NCBI RefSeq assembly: GCF_019012925.1
Contig: NZ_JAGIRL010000022.1
Location: forward strand, 1 to 17,530
Direction: 5' to 3'
Length of the DNA stretch: 17,530 nt
Source of the DNA: Fusobacterium sp.
GTDB taxonomy: Bacteria; Fusobacteriota; Fusobacteriia; Fusobacteriales; Fusobacteriaceae
How positions within the stretch are numbered: the stretch's first letter is position 1; the number at the start of each line of letters is the position of its first letter. Positions 1 to 8,800 of this stretch are shown one piece after another. A program made the position numbers and the translations under genes. The notes below the pieces were generated by a model. The model saw nothing but the letters and a program-made list of their open reading frames with translations. It made no database searches and was not told where the DNA came from.

Positions 1-439
1 GATTATTATGGTTAACTTCCGTAGGTATTTGTTCATTTGTGTTTATCCAACCTACTTTTTCAATTAAGACTTTTTTCTCTTTAAATTTTAATTTTGAAGT
101 ATCATTCTAAATACTAGGTTTACTTTTCTTTTTACTCTTAAATTTTGGCTTATTAACTAAACCTTTAAAAAAATTTTTATAGGCATTACAAGCGTCTTTT
201 ACAGCTTGTTTAGTAACATTGTTTGATACTTCATTCAACCAAATTAGTTCTGACTTTTTTAGTTGAGTTAATTCTTTTCTGATAATTCCATCGCTAATAA
301 ATTTACCACCATTTCTATAATTTTCTTCCTGTTTCGCAAGAGTATAGTTATAGATAAACCTAGCAGTTCCAACACATTGCCATAATTTCTGTTCTTGCTC
401 TTTGGTTGGATACAATCTAACTTTCTTTGCAAGTATCAT
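1..439 (-). pseudogene. tnpB: tnpB (IS607/IS605-type accessory protein), 5' part, interrupted by an amber stop; runs off the window
   Basis: The first 110 codons encode the N-terminal helix-turn-helix part of a TnpB/OrfB protein of the IS200/IS605/IS607 type: MILAKKVRLYPTKEQ, then a GTARFIYN segment and a basic KPKFKSKKKSK stretch. TnpB proteins are RNA-guided nucleases of roughly 400 residues associated with transposons. Translation stops at a TAG at 107-109. The same frame then stays open for 35 more codons to the window edge and still reads like TnpB (NDTSKLKFKEK, then KVGWINTNEQIP), so the TAG is most simply a nonsense mutation. The catalytic RuvC residues and any guide RNA region at the 3' end would lie outside the window. 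The start at 439 has AAGGAG about 13 nt upstream and overlaps the end of the tnpA remnant, as is usual in IS607 elements. Family assignment is firm. Whether the element is wholly dead cannot be judged from this fragment. Confidence 0.85.
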
Positions 440-568
440 CTTCTATTAACTCCTTAATCATTTTTTTACTTTAGCAAGTTTAAAAGTATTATTCTTATCC
501 CAATTTCTAAGAGTTTGAATCGTTTTTCCTATTTTATCTGCAAATTCTCCTATTGAGTAATATTTCAT
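417..568 (-). pseudogene. tnpA: tnpA remnant of an IS607-type serine recombinase (internal deletion plus frameshift)
   Basis: A 36-codon ORF (458-568) starts MKYYSIGEFADKIGK and continues to TLRNWDK, the MerR-like DNA-binding N-terminus of IS607-family TnpA. It then jumps to KLAKVKK, which resembles the extreme C-terminus of such proteins, and stops. Reading one base over from the A7 run at 461-467 gives KKMIKELIEDDTCKES and a TAG at 417-419, overlapping the tnpB start by 23 nt, the expected arrangement. The simplest reading is a gene of about 200 codons that lost its whole serine recombinase catalytic domain by internal deletion and then one A from the homopolymer. A GGTGAT ribosome binding site lies just before the ATG. 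The N-terminal identity is clear; that the C-terminal piece is the original tail is an inference from residue pattern and overlap geometry. Confidence 0.75.
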
Positions 569-678
569 ATTATCACCTCAATAGTATTATATCGTAATCT
601 TTCAATATTTATGGATTTTTATATGAAGTTATATATTATTCACAACAGATTTAACCTTCTTTTTTATTTCTTAGGATA

Positions 679-707
679 AGTATATTATAATTTTGAACAG
701 TTGTCAA
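679..707 (-). promoter_or_regulatory. Sigma70-type promoter reading into the insertion-sequence remnant
   Basis: On the minus strand a perfect TTGACA (702-707) is followed by a 17-nt spacer and TATACT (679-684), matching five of six -10 positions. Transcription would begin near 672 and give a leader of about 100 nt before the tnpA remnant. It sits only 15 nt past the stop codon of the HAD hydrolase gene, so it may be an element promoter or a host promoter that the element landed behind. A second TATAAT at 586-591 has no convincing -35. Confidence 0.6.
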
Positions 708-721
708 TATAAAATGATAAA

Positions 722-1363
722 TTATAGGTTTCCTACTACTTCTAATAGGCTTGTATACTTTCTTGTAGTTAATCTATTTTCTTCAACACTAAACTTCATA
801 GTATCCTCTACTACAAAGCATTTTATTCCAGCTCTATTGGCAGCTGTTGCCCCTAATACAGAGTCCTCTATAACCACTGCTTCAATTGGAGATACTCCAA
901 TTTTTTCACAGGCTTTTAGAAAAATTTCAGGGTCTGGCTTTCCATTTTTTATCTCATCACCATAGACTAAGTTATCAAAATAACCGTATACACCTGTTTC
1001 TTTCAGTTGCTTTTCAGCTCTTTCTTTGGTAGTTGAGGTTGCTACTATACATTTTAATCCCTTTTCTTTAATATATTTTAAAAGTTCAACTACTCCCTCT
1101 TTTAATTTAATTCCATTTTCTTTTTTGATTATAGACATTTGGATCTCTTTTTTCTCTTCCATAATCTTCTCTGCAAGAGTTTTTCCAACTTGTTTACTCA
1201 ATACCTCCAGAGTTCTTACTGCTGTTCCACCTTTTATCTCTTTCAGCTTCTCAATATTGAGTCCCAAATCATATTTTTCATTCACTTGAAACCAAGCTAA
1301 ATTTGCCACTCTTTCACTATCTAAAATAACTCCATCCATATCAAAAATTACTAATTTTAACAT
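722..1363 (-). CDS. HAD-superfamily hydrolase (beta-phosphoglucomutase/phosphatase-like)
   Basis: A 213-residue haloacid dehalogenase-type enzyme, probably a soluble phosphatase or phosphomutase acting on a small phosphorylated metabolite. All four HAD motifs are visible: the nucleophile motif FDMDGV with Asp8 and Asp10, the second motif VATSTT with Thr109/Ser110, the lysine motif NGKPDPEIF with Lys142, and the acidic motif VVIEDS with Asp167. The helical segment between motifs I and II is the usual cap domain of the beta-phosphoglucomutase-like subgroup. An ATG at 1369 lies only 1-2 nt after the GGAGGG (1371-1376) and is too close. The second ATG at 1363 has proper spacing and starts right at the motif I strand, so I chose it. 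The gene lies 41 nt downstream of nox with no clear terminator between and is probably co-transcribed. The substrate cannot be told from sequence; a metabolic link to nox is not evident. Confidence 0.88.
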   Translation of the reverse strand: MLKLVIFDMDGVILDSERVANLAWFQVNEKYDLGLNIEKLKEIKGGTAVRTLEVLSKQVGKTLAEKIMEEKKEIQMSIIKKENGIKLKEGVVELLKYIKEKGLKCIVATSTTKERAEKQLKETGVYGYFDNLVYGDEIKNGKPDPEIFLKACEKIGVSPIEAVVIEDSVLGATAANRAGIKCFVVEDTMKFSVEENRLTTRKYTSLLEVVGNL

Positions 1364-1404
1364 TTTCATACCCTCCTAAAAGGAAAAAAGCTACTTTTTA
1401 CTAA

Positions 1405-2739
1405 CTATTTAGCCCCTAAAGCTGCCATTGTTATATAGTTATATGGTTGATTAAAATGAGGTAGGAAGAAGATATCTAATAATTTTAATTTATCTATAGT
1501 CACTCCCTCTTGAATTGCTAATGAGAACATATGTATACTCATTGAAATATCTTGTTTTGAAGCTATTTGAGCTCCTAATACTCTTCTTGAATCCATATCA
1601 TAAACTATACTTATCATTACTTTATTGTTGTTCTTTTCAATGAATCCTGGCTTTTGAAGATCTTCATAGTTTGTTGCCACTGCATTATAACCTAATTTTT
1701 TAGCTTTTTCTAAAGTTAAACCTGTAGATACCATATTTAATCCGTAGATAGAGATTCCATTTGATCCTTGTACTCCCACACTCTCTAACTTAGTTCCACA
1801 AGCATTGTGAGCAGCTATAACTCCTGATCTTACAGCATTTGTTGCAAGTGCTATATAGTTAGTATCCTGTATTGAGTTATCATATACAGTAGCACAATCT
1901 CCAATAGCATATACATCATCTATACTTGTTTTTTGTGTTAAATCTACTTTATACGCACAACCTTTAAATAGTTCTAAGCTATCTTTTCCTAAAATATTAT
2001 TTGGTACAAATCCCACAGCTAAGATAACCATATCAGCTTTATAAGTTTTCTTATCTGTTACTACCTCTTCTACTTTACCATTTCCTTTTATCTCAAGAAC
2101 TCTCTCACCAAAATTTAAATTTATTCCATTATCTTTTAAATTTTTTGTCATTAGATCTCTGAACTCTTTGTCATAGTATCCTGATAGACAACTATCTGCC
2201 AAATCAACTAACTCTACATTCTTTCCTATTCTTTGGAAAGCTTCAGCTAGTTCTACTCCAATATATCCAGCTCCTACAACAACTATATTTTTTAATTCTT
2301 TGTTCTCTAATTTCTTTATCACATCTTCTGCATGTTGATAAAGTTTTACAAATTGAACATTTTCTAAATCTTTTCCTGGTATATTTAAATCTATAGGCAA
2401 AGAACCTGTTGAAAGTATTAATTTATCATATTGCTCAACATATTTTTCACCATTTTTTCCTGTTGCATATACAACTTTTTTCTGGAAATCCACTCTATCT
2501 ACTGCAGTTTCCATATGAATTTTAGCACCCTTTGCTTCCAATCCATCTTTTGTAGCATAGAATAATCCCTCAGGACCTGAAATCTGTTTTCCAATCCATA
2601 ACGCCATTCCACAACCTAAAAAACTTATATTCGAATTTTTATCAAAAACTACTACTTCCTGTTCTGGATAATTTGTTAAAATTGTATTTATTGCTGCTGT
2701 TCCAGCATGATTTGCACCTATTACCACTATTTTACTCAC
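1405..2739 (-). CDS. nox: NADH oxidase, probably water-forming (FAD-dependent)
   Basis: A 444-residue FAD-dependent pyridine nucleotide-disulfide oxidoreductase of the NADH oxidase/peroxidase group. Such enzymes in the cytoplasm use NADH to reduce O2 (or peroxide) to water, regenerating NAD+ and removing oxygen. Visible motifs are the N-terminal FAD-binding VVIGANHAG (His11 is the active-site histidine of this group), a single redox cysteine Cys43 in [11 protein letters not shown], an NADH-binding [16 protein letters not shown] with a following acidic LVD, and the second FAD motif VYAIGDCA. The [11 protein letters not shown] context resembles four-electron, water-forming Nox of lactic acid bacteria more than CoA-disulfide reductase. 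The frame is open further upstream, but that stretch contains the promoter. The start is the GTG at 2739 with GGAGGG 6 nt before it, giving MSKIVVIG. It has its own promoter with an overlapping dyad. In an anaerobe this suggests oxygen tolerance. NADH peroxidase activity is the main alternative. Confidence 0.9.
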   Translation of the reverse strand: MSKIVVIGANHAGTAAINTILTNYPEQEVVVFDKNSNISFLGCGMALWIGKQISGPEGLFYATKDGLEAKGAKIHMETAVDRVDFQKKVVYATGKNGEKYVEQYDKLILSTGSLPIDLNIPGKDLENVQFVKLYQHAEDVIKKLENKELKNIVVVGAGYIGVELAEAFQRIGKNVELVDLADSCLSGYYDKEFRDLMTKNLKDNGINLNFGERVLEIKGNGKVEEVVTDKKTYKADMVILAVGFVPNNILGKDSLELFKGCAYKVDLTQKTSIDDVYAIGDCATVYDNSIQDTNYIALATNAVRSGVIAAHNACGTKLESVGVQGSNGISIYGLNMVSTGLTLEKAKKLGYNAVATNYEDLQKPGFIEKNNNKVMISIVYDMDSRRVLGAQIASKQDISMSIHMFSLAIQEGVTIDKLKLLDIFFLPHFNQPYNYITMAALGAK

Positions 2740-2773
2740 TTTATTCCCTCCATAAACTATATTCTTTACATTT

Positions 2774-2798
2774 ATACTATACTCCTTTTGTATAGTAT
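2774..2798. promoter_or_regulatory. Inverted repeat over the nox promoter, probable repressor operator
   Basis: ATACTATAC (2774-2782) and GTATAGTAT (2790-2798) are perfect 9-bp inverted arms separated by 7 bp. The dyad runs from the -10 box through the whole promoter spacer to the edge of the -35 box, so a bound dimer would block RNA polymerase. A transcript terminator is unlikely because the stem is AT-rich, has no U-tract and largely precedes the start site. No regulator gene is present in the window. A redox-responsive repressor (HxlR or MarR type) is a guess from the target gene, not from the sequence. Confidence 0.6.
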
Positions 2799-2804
2799 AT
2801 TCAA
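2776..2804 (-). promoter_or_regulatory. nox promoter
   Basis: Minus-strand TTGAAT (2799-2804), a 17-nt spacer and TATAGT (2776-2781) form a good sigma70 promoter about 37 nt before the nox GTG. The short AT-rich leader carries the GGAGGG ribosome binding site. The spacer and -10 box are covered by the perfect inverted repeat annotated separately. Confidence 0.7.
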
Positions 2805-2863
2805 GGAAATTTAATTGTAATTTATAATAATTTTTTGAGTATTTTTTGAGCAAAAATATACTT

Positions 2864-3847
2864 CTATTTTTTTAATAGGTTAAAATCCTTTGACATATAG
2901 ATTTTCATATTACTATCCACAACTAAAACAGCCAAATTATTCTTTTCTGAAAACTCTATTATCTTGGAAATTGGCATCATAAAGAAGGCTGTTGAATACA
3001 TATCAGAGAAAAAAGCATTATTTGATATTACAACTACCATCTTCTTATCTTTTACTGGGTAACCATCAGTTTTATCTAAAATATGGTGATATTTTTTTCC
3101 ATCTATCTCTATAAAAGTTTGATAATCTCCAGATACACCCATACCTTGATTATCCAGTTCTACAACTCCCAATAACTCTTGTGTGTCCTCTGGATTTTCA
3201 ATTCCAATTCTCCATTTTTTACCTTCAGGCTTAGTATTTATTGTTTCTATACTTGAAATAGATGAGATAAAGGCACTTTTTATCCCCTCATTTACCATAA
3301 CCTCTTTAGCCTTTTCAATTGCATATCCTTTCAAAAAAGAACCTGTATCTATCTCAATACCATTATCTGCATAATAGAGTCTATTTCCATCTAAGATCAC
3401 TTTTGAAAAATCTACCTTACTCTTAGCTTTATCCAATTGATCAGTAGTTGGAACAGCTCTTTCAGCCTTACTTCCAAAATCCCAAAGATCTAAAAGTGGA
3501 CCTATAGTTATATCATACTTTTCATCAGATAACTCATATACACTCTTTAAATTTTGAAATATATATTTTCCCTCGTCATCTAAGATAATCTCCTTCTCCT
3601 CTCCAGAGTTAAGTTTATCTATAAGGCTTCCTTTTACCTTGCTATTAAATTTATTATCCAATCTCTCAATCTCATTAAATGCTAATTCAATAGCTCTCTT
3701 TGCCAATTTTTCATCTTCATCATATACGGTAATACTTATATAAGTTCCGAATAAAAAGCTATTTTTCTCTATCTTTTTAATCTCTTTTTTTCCGCAAGAT
3801 AAAATAAAAATTGGCAATATTAAAATTGCCAATATTTTTTTCAACAT
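2864..3847 (-). CDS. apbE: ApbE-family FAD:protein FMN transferase, lipoprotein
   Basis: A 327-residue ApbE-family protein. The family uses FAD and Mg2+ to attach FMN covalently to a Thr/Ser of target flavoproteins such as NqrC, RnfG/RnfD and extracellular electron-transfer proteins. The N-terminus is a lipoprotein signal: a basic start, a hydrophobic stretch, then ILSC with Cys18, so the enzyme should be anchored outside the cytoplasmic membrane. Family features are [13 protein letters not shown] (residues 31-43), [15 protein letters not shown] (111-125), a [10 protein letters not shown] segment (167-176), GVSGDYQTF then [11 protein letters not shown] (237-264), and [10 protein letters not shown] (281-290) with the metal-ligand Asp282. 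The usual glycine-rich GG(N/D)-type loop after the KGYA helix is replaced by SSISSIETI (195-203), see findings. The ATG lies 3 nt after the rpoZ stop, so translation is probably coupled. No flavinylation target is encoded nearby. Confidence 0.88.
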   Translation of the reverse strand: MLKKILAILILPIFILSCGKKEIKKIEKNSFLFGTYISITVYDEDEKLAKRAIELAFNEIERLDNKFNSKVKGSLIDKLNSGEEKEIILDDEGKYIFQNLKSVYELSDEKYDITIGPLLDLWDFGSKAERAVPTTDQLDKAKSKVDFSKVILDGNRLYYADNGIEIDTGSFLKGYAIEKAKEVMVNEGIKSAFISSISSIETINTKPEGKKWRIGIENPEDTQELLGVVELDNQGMGVSGDYQTFIEIDGKKYHHILDKTDGYPVKDKKMVVVISNNAFFSDMYSTAFFMMPISKIIEFSEKNNLAVLVVDSNMKIYMSKDFNLLKK

Positions 3848-3850
3848 AAA

Positions 3851-4066
3851 TTATTCACCGACTTTTTCTTCTACTATCTCGTATCCGATCTTATCAGCCA
3901 AGATCTCTCTAAAAGCCTTTTTTACATCTGTATCTTTTTTGCTATACTTAGTTAAGATTGGTTCTCCCTTTCCTATCTGTCTAGCTCTTTGCCCACTTAC
4001 AATAGTTAAAATATATTTATTTGGTATTTTCTCTAATAATTCATCATATATTATCTCTTTTTTCAT
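3851..4066 (-). CDS. rpoZ: RNA polymerase omega subunit
   Basis: A 71-residue omega subunit, which helps beta' fold and assemble into RNA polymerase. The sequence MKKEIIYDELLEKIPNKY followed by VSGQRARQIGKG has the classic omega helix with its conserved RAR(Q/E) segment, and the length is normal for a short low-GC-type omega. The frame is open 22 codons further upstream, but that part lies inside gmk. I chose the ATG at 4066 because AGGAGAT precedes it at correct spacing. That ribosome binding site abuts the gmk stop at 4080-4082. The order gmk-rpoZ is conserved in many bacteria, including Bacillus. Confidence 0.93.
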   Translation of the reverse strand: MKKEIIYDELLEKIPNKYILTIVSGQRARQIGKGEPILTKYSKKDTDVKKAFREILADKIGYEIVEEKVGE

Positions 4067-4079
4067 AGTATATCTCCTA

Positions 4080-4646
4080 TTAATTATTTTTATCCTCAAT
4101 GATTTTTTTAAGTGCATTACAAGAATCTTCAACTGTATTATTGATTATAGTCATATCATAATCCTTTTCATACTCTAACTCTTTGATTGAGTTTTTTAAT
4201 CTCAATTGAATAACTTCTTCACTATCTGTCTTTCTTCCTCTTAGTCTAGCTTCTAAGTCCTCTTTAGTAGGAGTTTTAAAGAAGATTAAATGTGCATCAG
4301 GATATTGGGCTTTAACTTGTAGTCCTCCTTGAACATCTATCTCTAATATTACATCTTCTCCAGCTAAAAGTCTACTTTCAACTTCTGACTTTAAAGTACC
4401 ATAATAATTTCCGTGAACAGTAGCATACTCTAAAAATTCCCCATTTTTTTCCTTAGCTATAAACTCCTCTTTTGTTAAGAAATAGTAATCTCTACCATTT
4501 AACTCTCCCTCTCTAGGAGCTCTTGTTGTAGCTGAAGTAGCTAAGTTTATCCCAAGCATTTTACGTACCATTCTACAAATAGTAGATTTTCCAGCACCAC
4601 TAGGACCAGATACTATATATAGATGTCCTTTTATTCCTCTACTCAT
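4080..4646 (-). CDS. gmk: Guanylate kinase
   Basis: A 188-residue cytoplasmic guanylate kinase that phosphorylates GMP (and dGMP) to GDP with ATP, essential for GTP supply and (p)ppGpp metabolism. The P-loop is GPSGAGKS at residues 14-21. The GMP-binding region has [17 protein letters not shown], and further conserved pieces are [24 protein letters not shown] and the lid region [10 protein letters not shown]. The length fits the family. The ATG overlaps the end of remA by 8 nt and has a GGAGAT ribosome binding site, so the pair is likely translationally coupled. It is followed at once by rpoZ. Confidence 0.96.
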   Translation of the reverse strand: MSRGIKGHLYIVSGPSGAGKSTICRMVRKMLGINLATSATTRAPREGELNGRDYYFLTKEEFIAKEKNGEFLEYATVHGNYYGTLKSEVESRLLAGEDVILEIDVQGGLQVKAQYPDAHLIFFKTPTKEDLEARLRGRKTDSEEVIQLRLKNSIKELEYEKDYDMTIINNTVEDSCNALKKIIEDKNN

Positions 4647-4887
4647 TTTTATCTCCTCTCTCTATTCTCAATGATATTGTTTCTGGGTTAATCGCCGACA
4701 TAATAACATGGTTAGAATCTGTTATTATGAGAGTTTTTGTTTTCTTACCTAAGGTTGCATCAATCAATCTATTCTGAGCTTTAGCTTCCTCTTTAAGTCT
4801 TTTACTTGGAGCAGAATCAGGGTTGACTATGGCTATTATCCTATTTTCCATAACCATATTCCCAAAACCTATATTTATTGGTTTCAT
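4639..4887 (-). CDS. remA: RemA/DUF370-family DNA-binding regulator
   Basis: An 82-residue DUF370 protein, homologous to Bacillus subtilis RemA (YlzA), an oligomeric DNA-binding regulator of biofilm matrix and osmoprotection genes. [37 protein letters not shown] and the late segment [14 protein letters not shown] line up with what I remember of RemA. The Arg of the NR pair (Arg16) is kept, while the GRRTR stretch of the Bacillus protein is GKKTK here, a charge-preserving change. GGAGGAG stands 4 nt before the ATG. It sits between yicC and gmk exactly as in Bacillus. The target genes in this organism are unknown. A matrix role is known for Bacillus only. Confidence 0.88.
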   Translation of the reverse strand: MKPINIGFGNMVMENRIIAIVNPDSAPSKRLKEEAKAQNRLIDATLGKKTKTLIITDSNHVIMSAINPETISLRIERGDKNE

Positions 4888-4895
4888 CTCTCCTC

Positions 4896-5774
4896 CTACT
4901 CTATATTCATAGATTGTTCTCTAATTTTTTCAAGTTCGTTCTTACACTCTACAATTAATTTTGAAATATCATAAAGATTTGATTTAACACCAGTTGTATT
5001 AAGCTCTCTGTATATCTCTTGTAATATAAAATCTATTTTTTTACCTATTGGTTCACCTTTTATTAGAAGCTCTTTCTTCAATTGCTCCAGGTGACTATCC
5101 AATCTAGAAATCTCTTCTGAAATATCTGAACGATCTGTAAAAAGAAGTATCTCTTTTAAAATATCTTCCTGCTTAAACTCTATATCGCCTCTGATCTTAT
5201 CCAATCTCTCTAAAAGTTTAGCTCTGTATATTTCAACTACCTGCTCTTTATATTTTTTGATCTCTTGAATATTTTTTTCAATTACAGCTAATCTCTCTAG
5301 GAAGTAAACTCTCAGTCTCTCTCCCTCTTCCTCTCTTGTTTTTATAAAAGGAACTAGAAGCTCTCTCAACTTTTCAACTATAAATTGACTATACTCATTC
5401 TCATCAATTTCAAAATCATTTTTCTTTATTACATTTAAATTTCTAACTAAAATGTCCATCTTGTTTGTAAATTTTTCATTAAAATCTTTTTCCATTTCAT
5501 CTAAGACATTCATATAACCCTTGCTCTGCTCTTTGTCATAGTCAAAAAGTTTTCCTAAATCTCTCAAATCATTAAATTCAATTTTTAAATCTAGGGATCC
5601 TCTGCTTACCTTTGAGGCAACTTCAGTTCTTATCAATCCCTCTAAAAAATTTAAATTATATGGAAGTTTTATTTTTAAATTTAAATTCTTGTTGTTTACA
5701 CTCTTCAACTCCATATTCAAGTTATACTTCTCATCTTGATATGATAGTTTTGAATATCCTGTCATACTTCTCAT
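4896..5774 (-). CDS. yicC: YicC/YloC-family endoribonuclease
   Basis: A 292-residue YicC-family protein; members are endoribonucleases linked to small-RNA turnover and stationary-phase survival. The N-terminal signature MRSMTGYSK and the [13 protein letters not shown] stretch are typical. The middle is charged and helical. The C-terminal domain has [16 protein letters not shown] and then [23 protein letters not shown]. In family members I remember the latter as QEMNRE.NT, so the Asn before Arg-Glu is Tyr here. A GGAGG ribosome binding site lies close before the ATG. It is the first gene of the module that continues with remA, gmk and rpoZ, and stands 70 nt after rpoC with a short hairpin between. 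Confidence 0.9.
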   Translation of the reverse strand: MRSMTGYSKLSYQDEKYNLNMELKSVNNKNLNLKIKLPYNLNFLEGLIRTEVASKVSRGSLDLKIEFNDLRDLGKLFDYDKEQSKGYMNVLDEMEKDFNEKFTNKMDILVRNLNVIKKNDFEIDENEYSQFIVEKLRELLVPFIKTREEEGERLRVYFLERLAVIEKNIQEIKKYKEQVVEIYRAKLLERLDKIRGDIEFKQEDILKEILLFTDRSDISEEISRLDSHLEQLKKELLIKGEPIGKKIDFILQEIYRELNTTGVKSNLYDISKLIVECKNELEKIREQSMNIE

Positions 5775-5802
5775 AATTTACCTCCAAAAAGATAAAATAT
5801 AG

Positions 5803-5827
5803 GAATAGGCGACATTGTCGCCTATTC
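5803..5827. terminator. Hairpin between rpoC and yicC, possible weak terminator or processing stem
   Basis: GAATAGGCGACA (5803-5814) and TGTCGCCTATTC (5816-5827) are perfect 12-nt inverted arms around one base, giving about 10 bp with a small loop. This GC-rich block stands out in AT-rich DNA. On the minus strand the tail is U-rich but interrupted, with its first U run well after the stem, so termination of rpoBC transcripts may be only partial. The remaining distance leaves yicC without an obvious strong promoter, favouring read-through. Confidence 0.55.
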
Positions 5828-5844
5828 TTTATATATTATTCAGA

Positions 5845-8800
5845 TTACTCTTGCTCCATTAAATCTTCTTCTATAACCTTTGCTTTTATCTTCTTGTAAG
5901 CACTAAATCCTGTTCCTGCAGGTATCTTCTTACCAATGATTACGTTCTCTTTCAATCCTTCTAAGAAGTCAACTTTTCCTTCTATAGCTGCATTTGAAAG
6001 AACTTTTGTAGTCTCTTGGAATGATGCTGCTGATATGAAACTTCCTGTATTTACAGCGGCTTTAGTTATACCTTGAATAATTGGTTCATATTTGATTACT
6101 GGTTTTCCTAGAGCTTGTAGTTTTTCATTTTCTAATTCAACTACTCTCTTCTCAACTACTTCATCTTCTAAGAATAAAGAAGCTCCTGAATCAACAATTC
6201 TAACTTTCTTAAACATCTGTTTAACGATAATCTCTATATGCTTATCATTTACAGTAACTCCTTGGTCTCTATACACTTGTTGTACAGATTCTAGGATGAA
6301 CTGCTCAGCTGCTACAAGTCCTTTAATATTTAATACGTCAAATGGAGATATAGCTCCTTCTGTTATCTTATCTCCTGCTTTTACAAGCATTCCGTCAGTA
6401 ACAACTAGACGCTCTCCAACTGGTACTAAGTACTCTTTGTAATCACTTGAATCAGATACTGATTTTACTAAGATTACTCTCATACCTTTTTTCTTCTTAC
6501 CAGTTACTTCAATCTTACCTTCTATCTCAGTAAGCATTGCTTTTCCTTTTGGATTTCTTGCTTCAAATAACTCTTGAACTCTTGGAAGACCTCCAGTGAT
6601 GTCTTTTGTTCCAGCTCCTTCTTTTATTATCTTAGCAATAATCTGTCCTTTTTTGATCTCTTCCCCTTCTCTTACCATCAAGTAAGCTCCGAATGGGATA
6701 GTGTAACTTCCTTTTGTATTTCCTTCAGTATCAAAAACTACAACTCTAGGGTTGATATCTCCAGACTCTACAGGTTTTATTGCCATAAACTCTGTAACAT
6801 CATATTTTTCATCATAGTTTTCTTTTACGTAAAGTTCTCTGTACTCTATTCTTCCATCTTGGTCAGCAATAATAGGAATATGGAATGGATCAAATGTTAC
6901 TAGAGTTTCTCCAATCTCAACATGTTGTCCCTCTTTAACTTTTAATATTGATCCAGAAGGAACTTCATAATCATAGTTTCCAATAATTAATTTAGCAGAT
7001 TGGCTAACTACAATCTCGTCTCCATTCTCTTCATTTACAAGTATCTTAACATCTCTATATGCTACTTTACCTGAGTTTTCAGCTCTAACTCCTGTTACTA
7101 CTGTTGCTGCTGTTGCAACTCCTCCAGTATGGAACGTTCTCATTGTAAGCTGTGTTCCTGGTTCTCCGATTGATTGAGCTGCTATAACTCCAACCGCTTC
7201 TCCAAGTAATATCTCTTTATGGTTAGATAAGTCCATTCCATAACATTTTCTACATACTCCTTTTTCTAGAGCACATGTTAATGGAGATCTGATCTTAACC
7301 TTTCTAATTCCTAATTCATCAATTTTCTTGATTAGTTCTTTTCCAATTAAAGTATTTCTAGTAGCTATAACTTCTCCTTCGAATACTAAATCTTCAGCAA
7401 GAACTCTTCCATTGATTCTCTCTTTTAACTCTTCAATAACTTTACCATCAGAGATTAATTCTCCAACTTCTATTCCTTGATGAGTTCCACAATCTTCAGC
7501 ATTTACTATAACTTCATGTGAAATATCAACAAGTCTTCTTGTTAAGTATCCTGAATCGGCAGTTCTTAACGCAGTATCTGCTAGTCCTTTTCTAGCTCCG
7601 TGTGATGACATAAAGAACTCTAATACTGTTAGTCCCTCACGGAAGTTGGCTTTAATAGGTACCTCAATGATTCTACCCTGTGTATCGGCCATATTTCCCC
7701 TCATTGCAGCTAGCTGTCTCATCTGAGAAATATTACCTCTGGCTCCTGAGTTCGCCATCATGTAAACTGGGTTGAACTGATCTAGTCCGTCCATCATTGC
7801 TTTTGTTACTGCGTCAGTTGCTTCTGACCAAACAGTGATAGTTTTTCTGTATCTCTCTTCGTTTATTATCTTACCAGCTTTATAGTCAGCTTCGATTTGA
7901 GCTACTTGTTCATCAGCTTTAGCTAATATCTCTTTCTTAGCTTCTGGAATTTCAAGGTCTTCAATACCAACAGATACCCCTGCCATAGCACCATAATGGT
8001 ATCCAAAGTTTTTGATGTTATTGATTAATTCAGCAGTTTCAGCAAATCCGTGCTCGTCATATAACTTAGCAATTAATTTCTTTAACTGTGATTTTCCAAA
8101 AGTTTGGTTATATTGTTTATCCACTTCTGGTAATAGTTCATTGAACATCAATCTACCAGCAGTAGTTTCTATCATCTCACCATTTATTCTTACTTTTATA
8201 ATAGCATGTGTATCTATTACTTTATTTTGGTAAGCTGTTAATGCTTGATCTATATTTGAGAATGCTTTTCCTTCTCCTTTAGATCCTGGTCTCTCTTTTG
8301 TCATATAGAAACATCCCATAACCATATCCTGAGACGGAACAGCTATCGGCTCTCCATTTGAAGGAGAGATTATGTTGTTTGGAGCTAACATAAGTAGTTT
8401 AGCTTCCATTATAGCTTCTGGTGATAACATTAAGTGAACTGCCATTTGGTCCCCGTCGAAGTCAGCGTTGAATGCTGAACATACTAATGGGTGAAGTCTA
8501 ATAGCCTTTCCTTCTATTAACACAGGTTCAAAAGCTTGAATAGATAGTCTGTGTAGAGTCGGGGCTCTGTTTAGTAATACTGGGTGATCTTGAATTACAT
8601 CTTCAATTACATCCCATACTTTGTCATCTGCTTCTTCAACTAATTTTTTAGCAGTTTTTATGTTAGAAGCTAACTCTCTCTTTACAAGTTCTCTCATTAT
8701 GAAAGGCTTATAAAGCTCAAGAGCCATTTTCTTAGGGATTCCACATTGGTTCATTTTTAATGAAGGTCCAACAACGATAACCGATCTCGCTGAGTAGTCA

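Noticed and set aside
461..467. A7 run in tnpA as a programmed frameshift site
   Set aside because: A slip here would restore the tail, but the catalytic domain is missing anyway, so selection for productive frameshifting makes no sense. Loss of one A is simpler.
1378..1396. AAAAAG-TAG-CTTTTT stem between nox and the HAD gene
   Set aside because: Six AT-only pairs and a 3-nt loop are too weak to call a terminator, and the stretch overlaps the approach to the HAD ribosome binding site.
2830..2862. AT-rich imperfect stem and an 11-bp tandem-like repeat after apbE
   Set aside because: Low complexity A/T runs pair by chance; there is no GC in the stem and no following U-tract. ApbE may still terminate here, but sequence alone does not show it.
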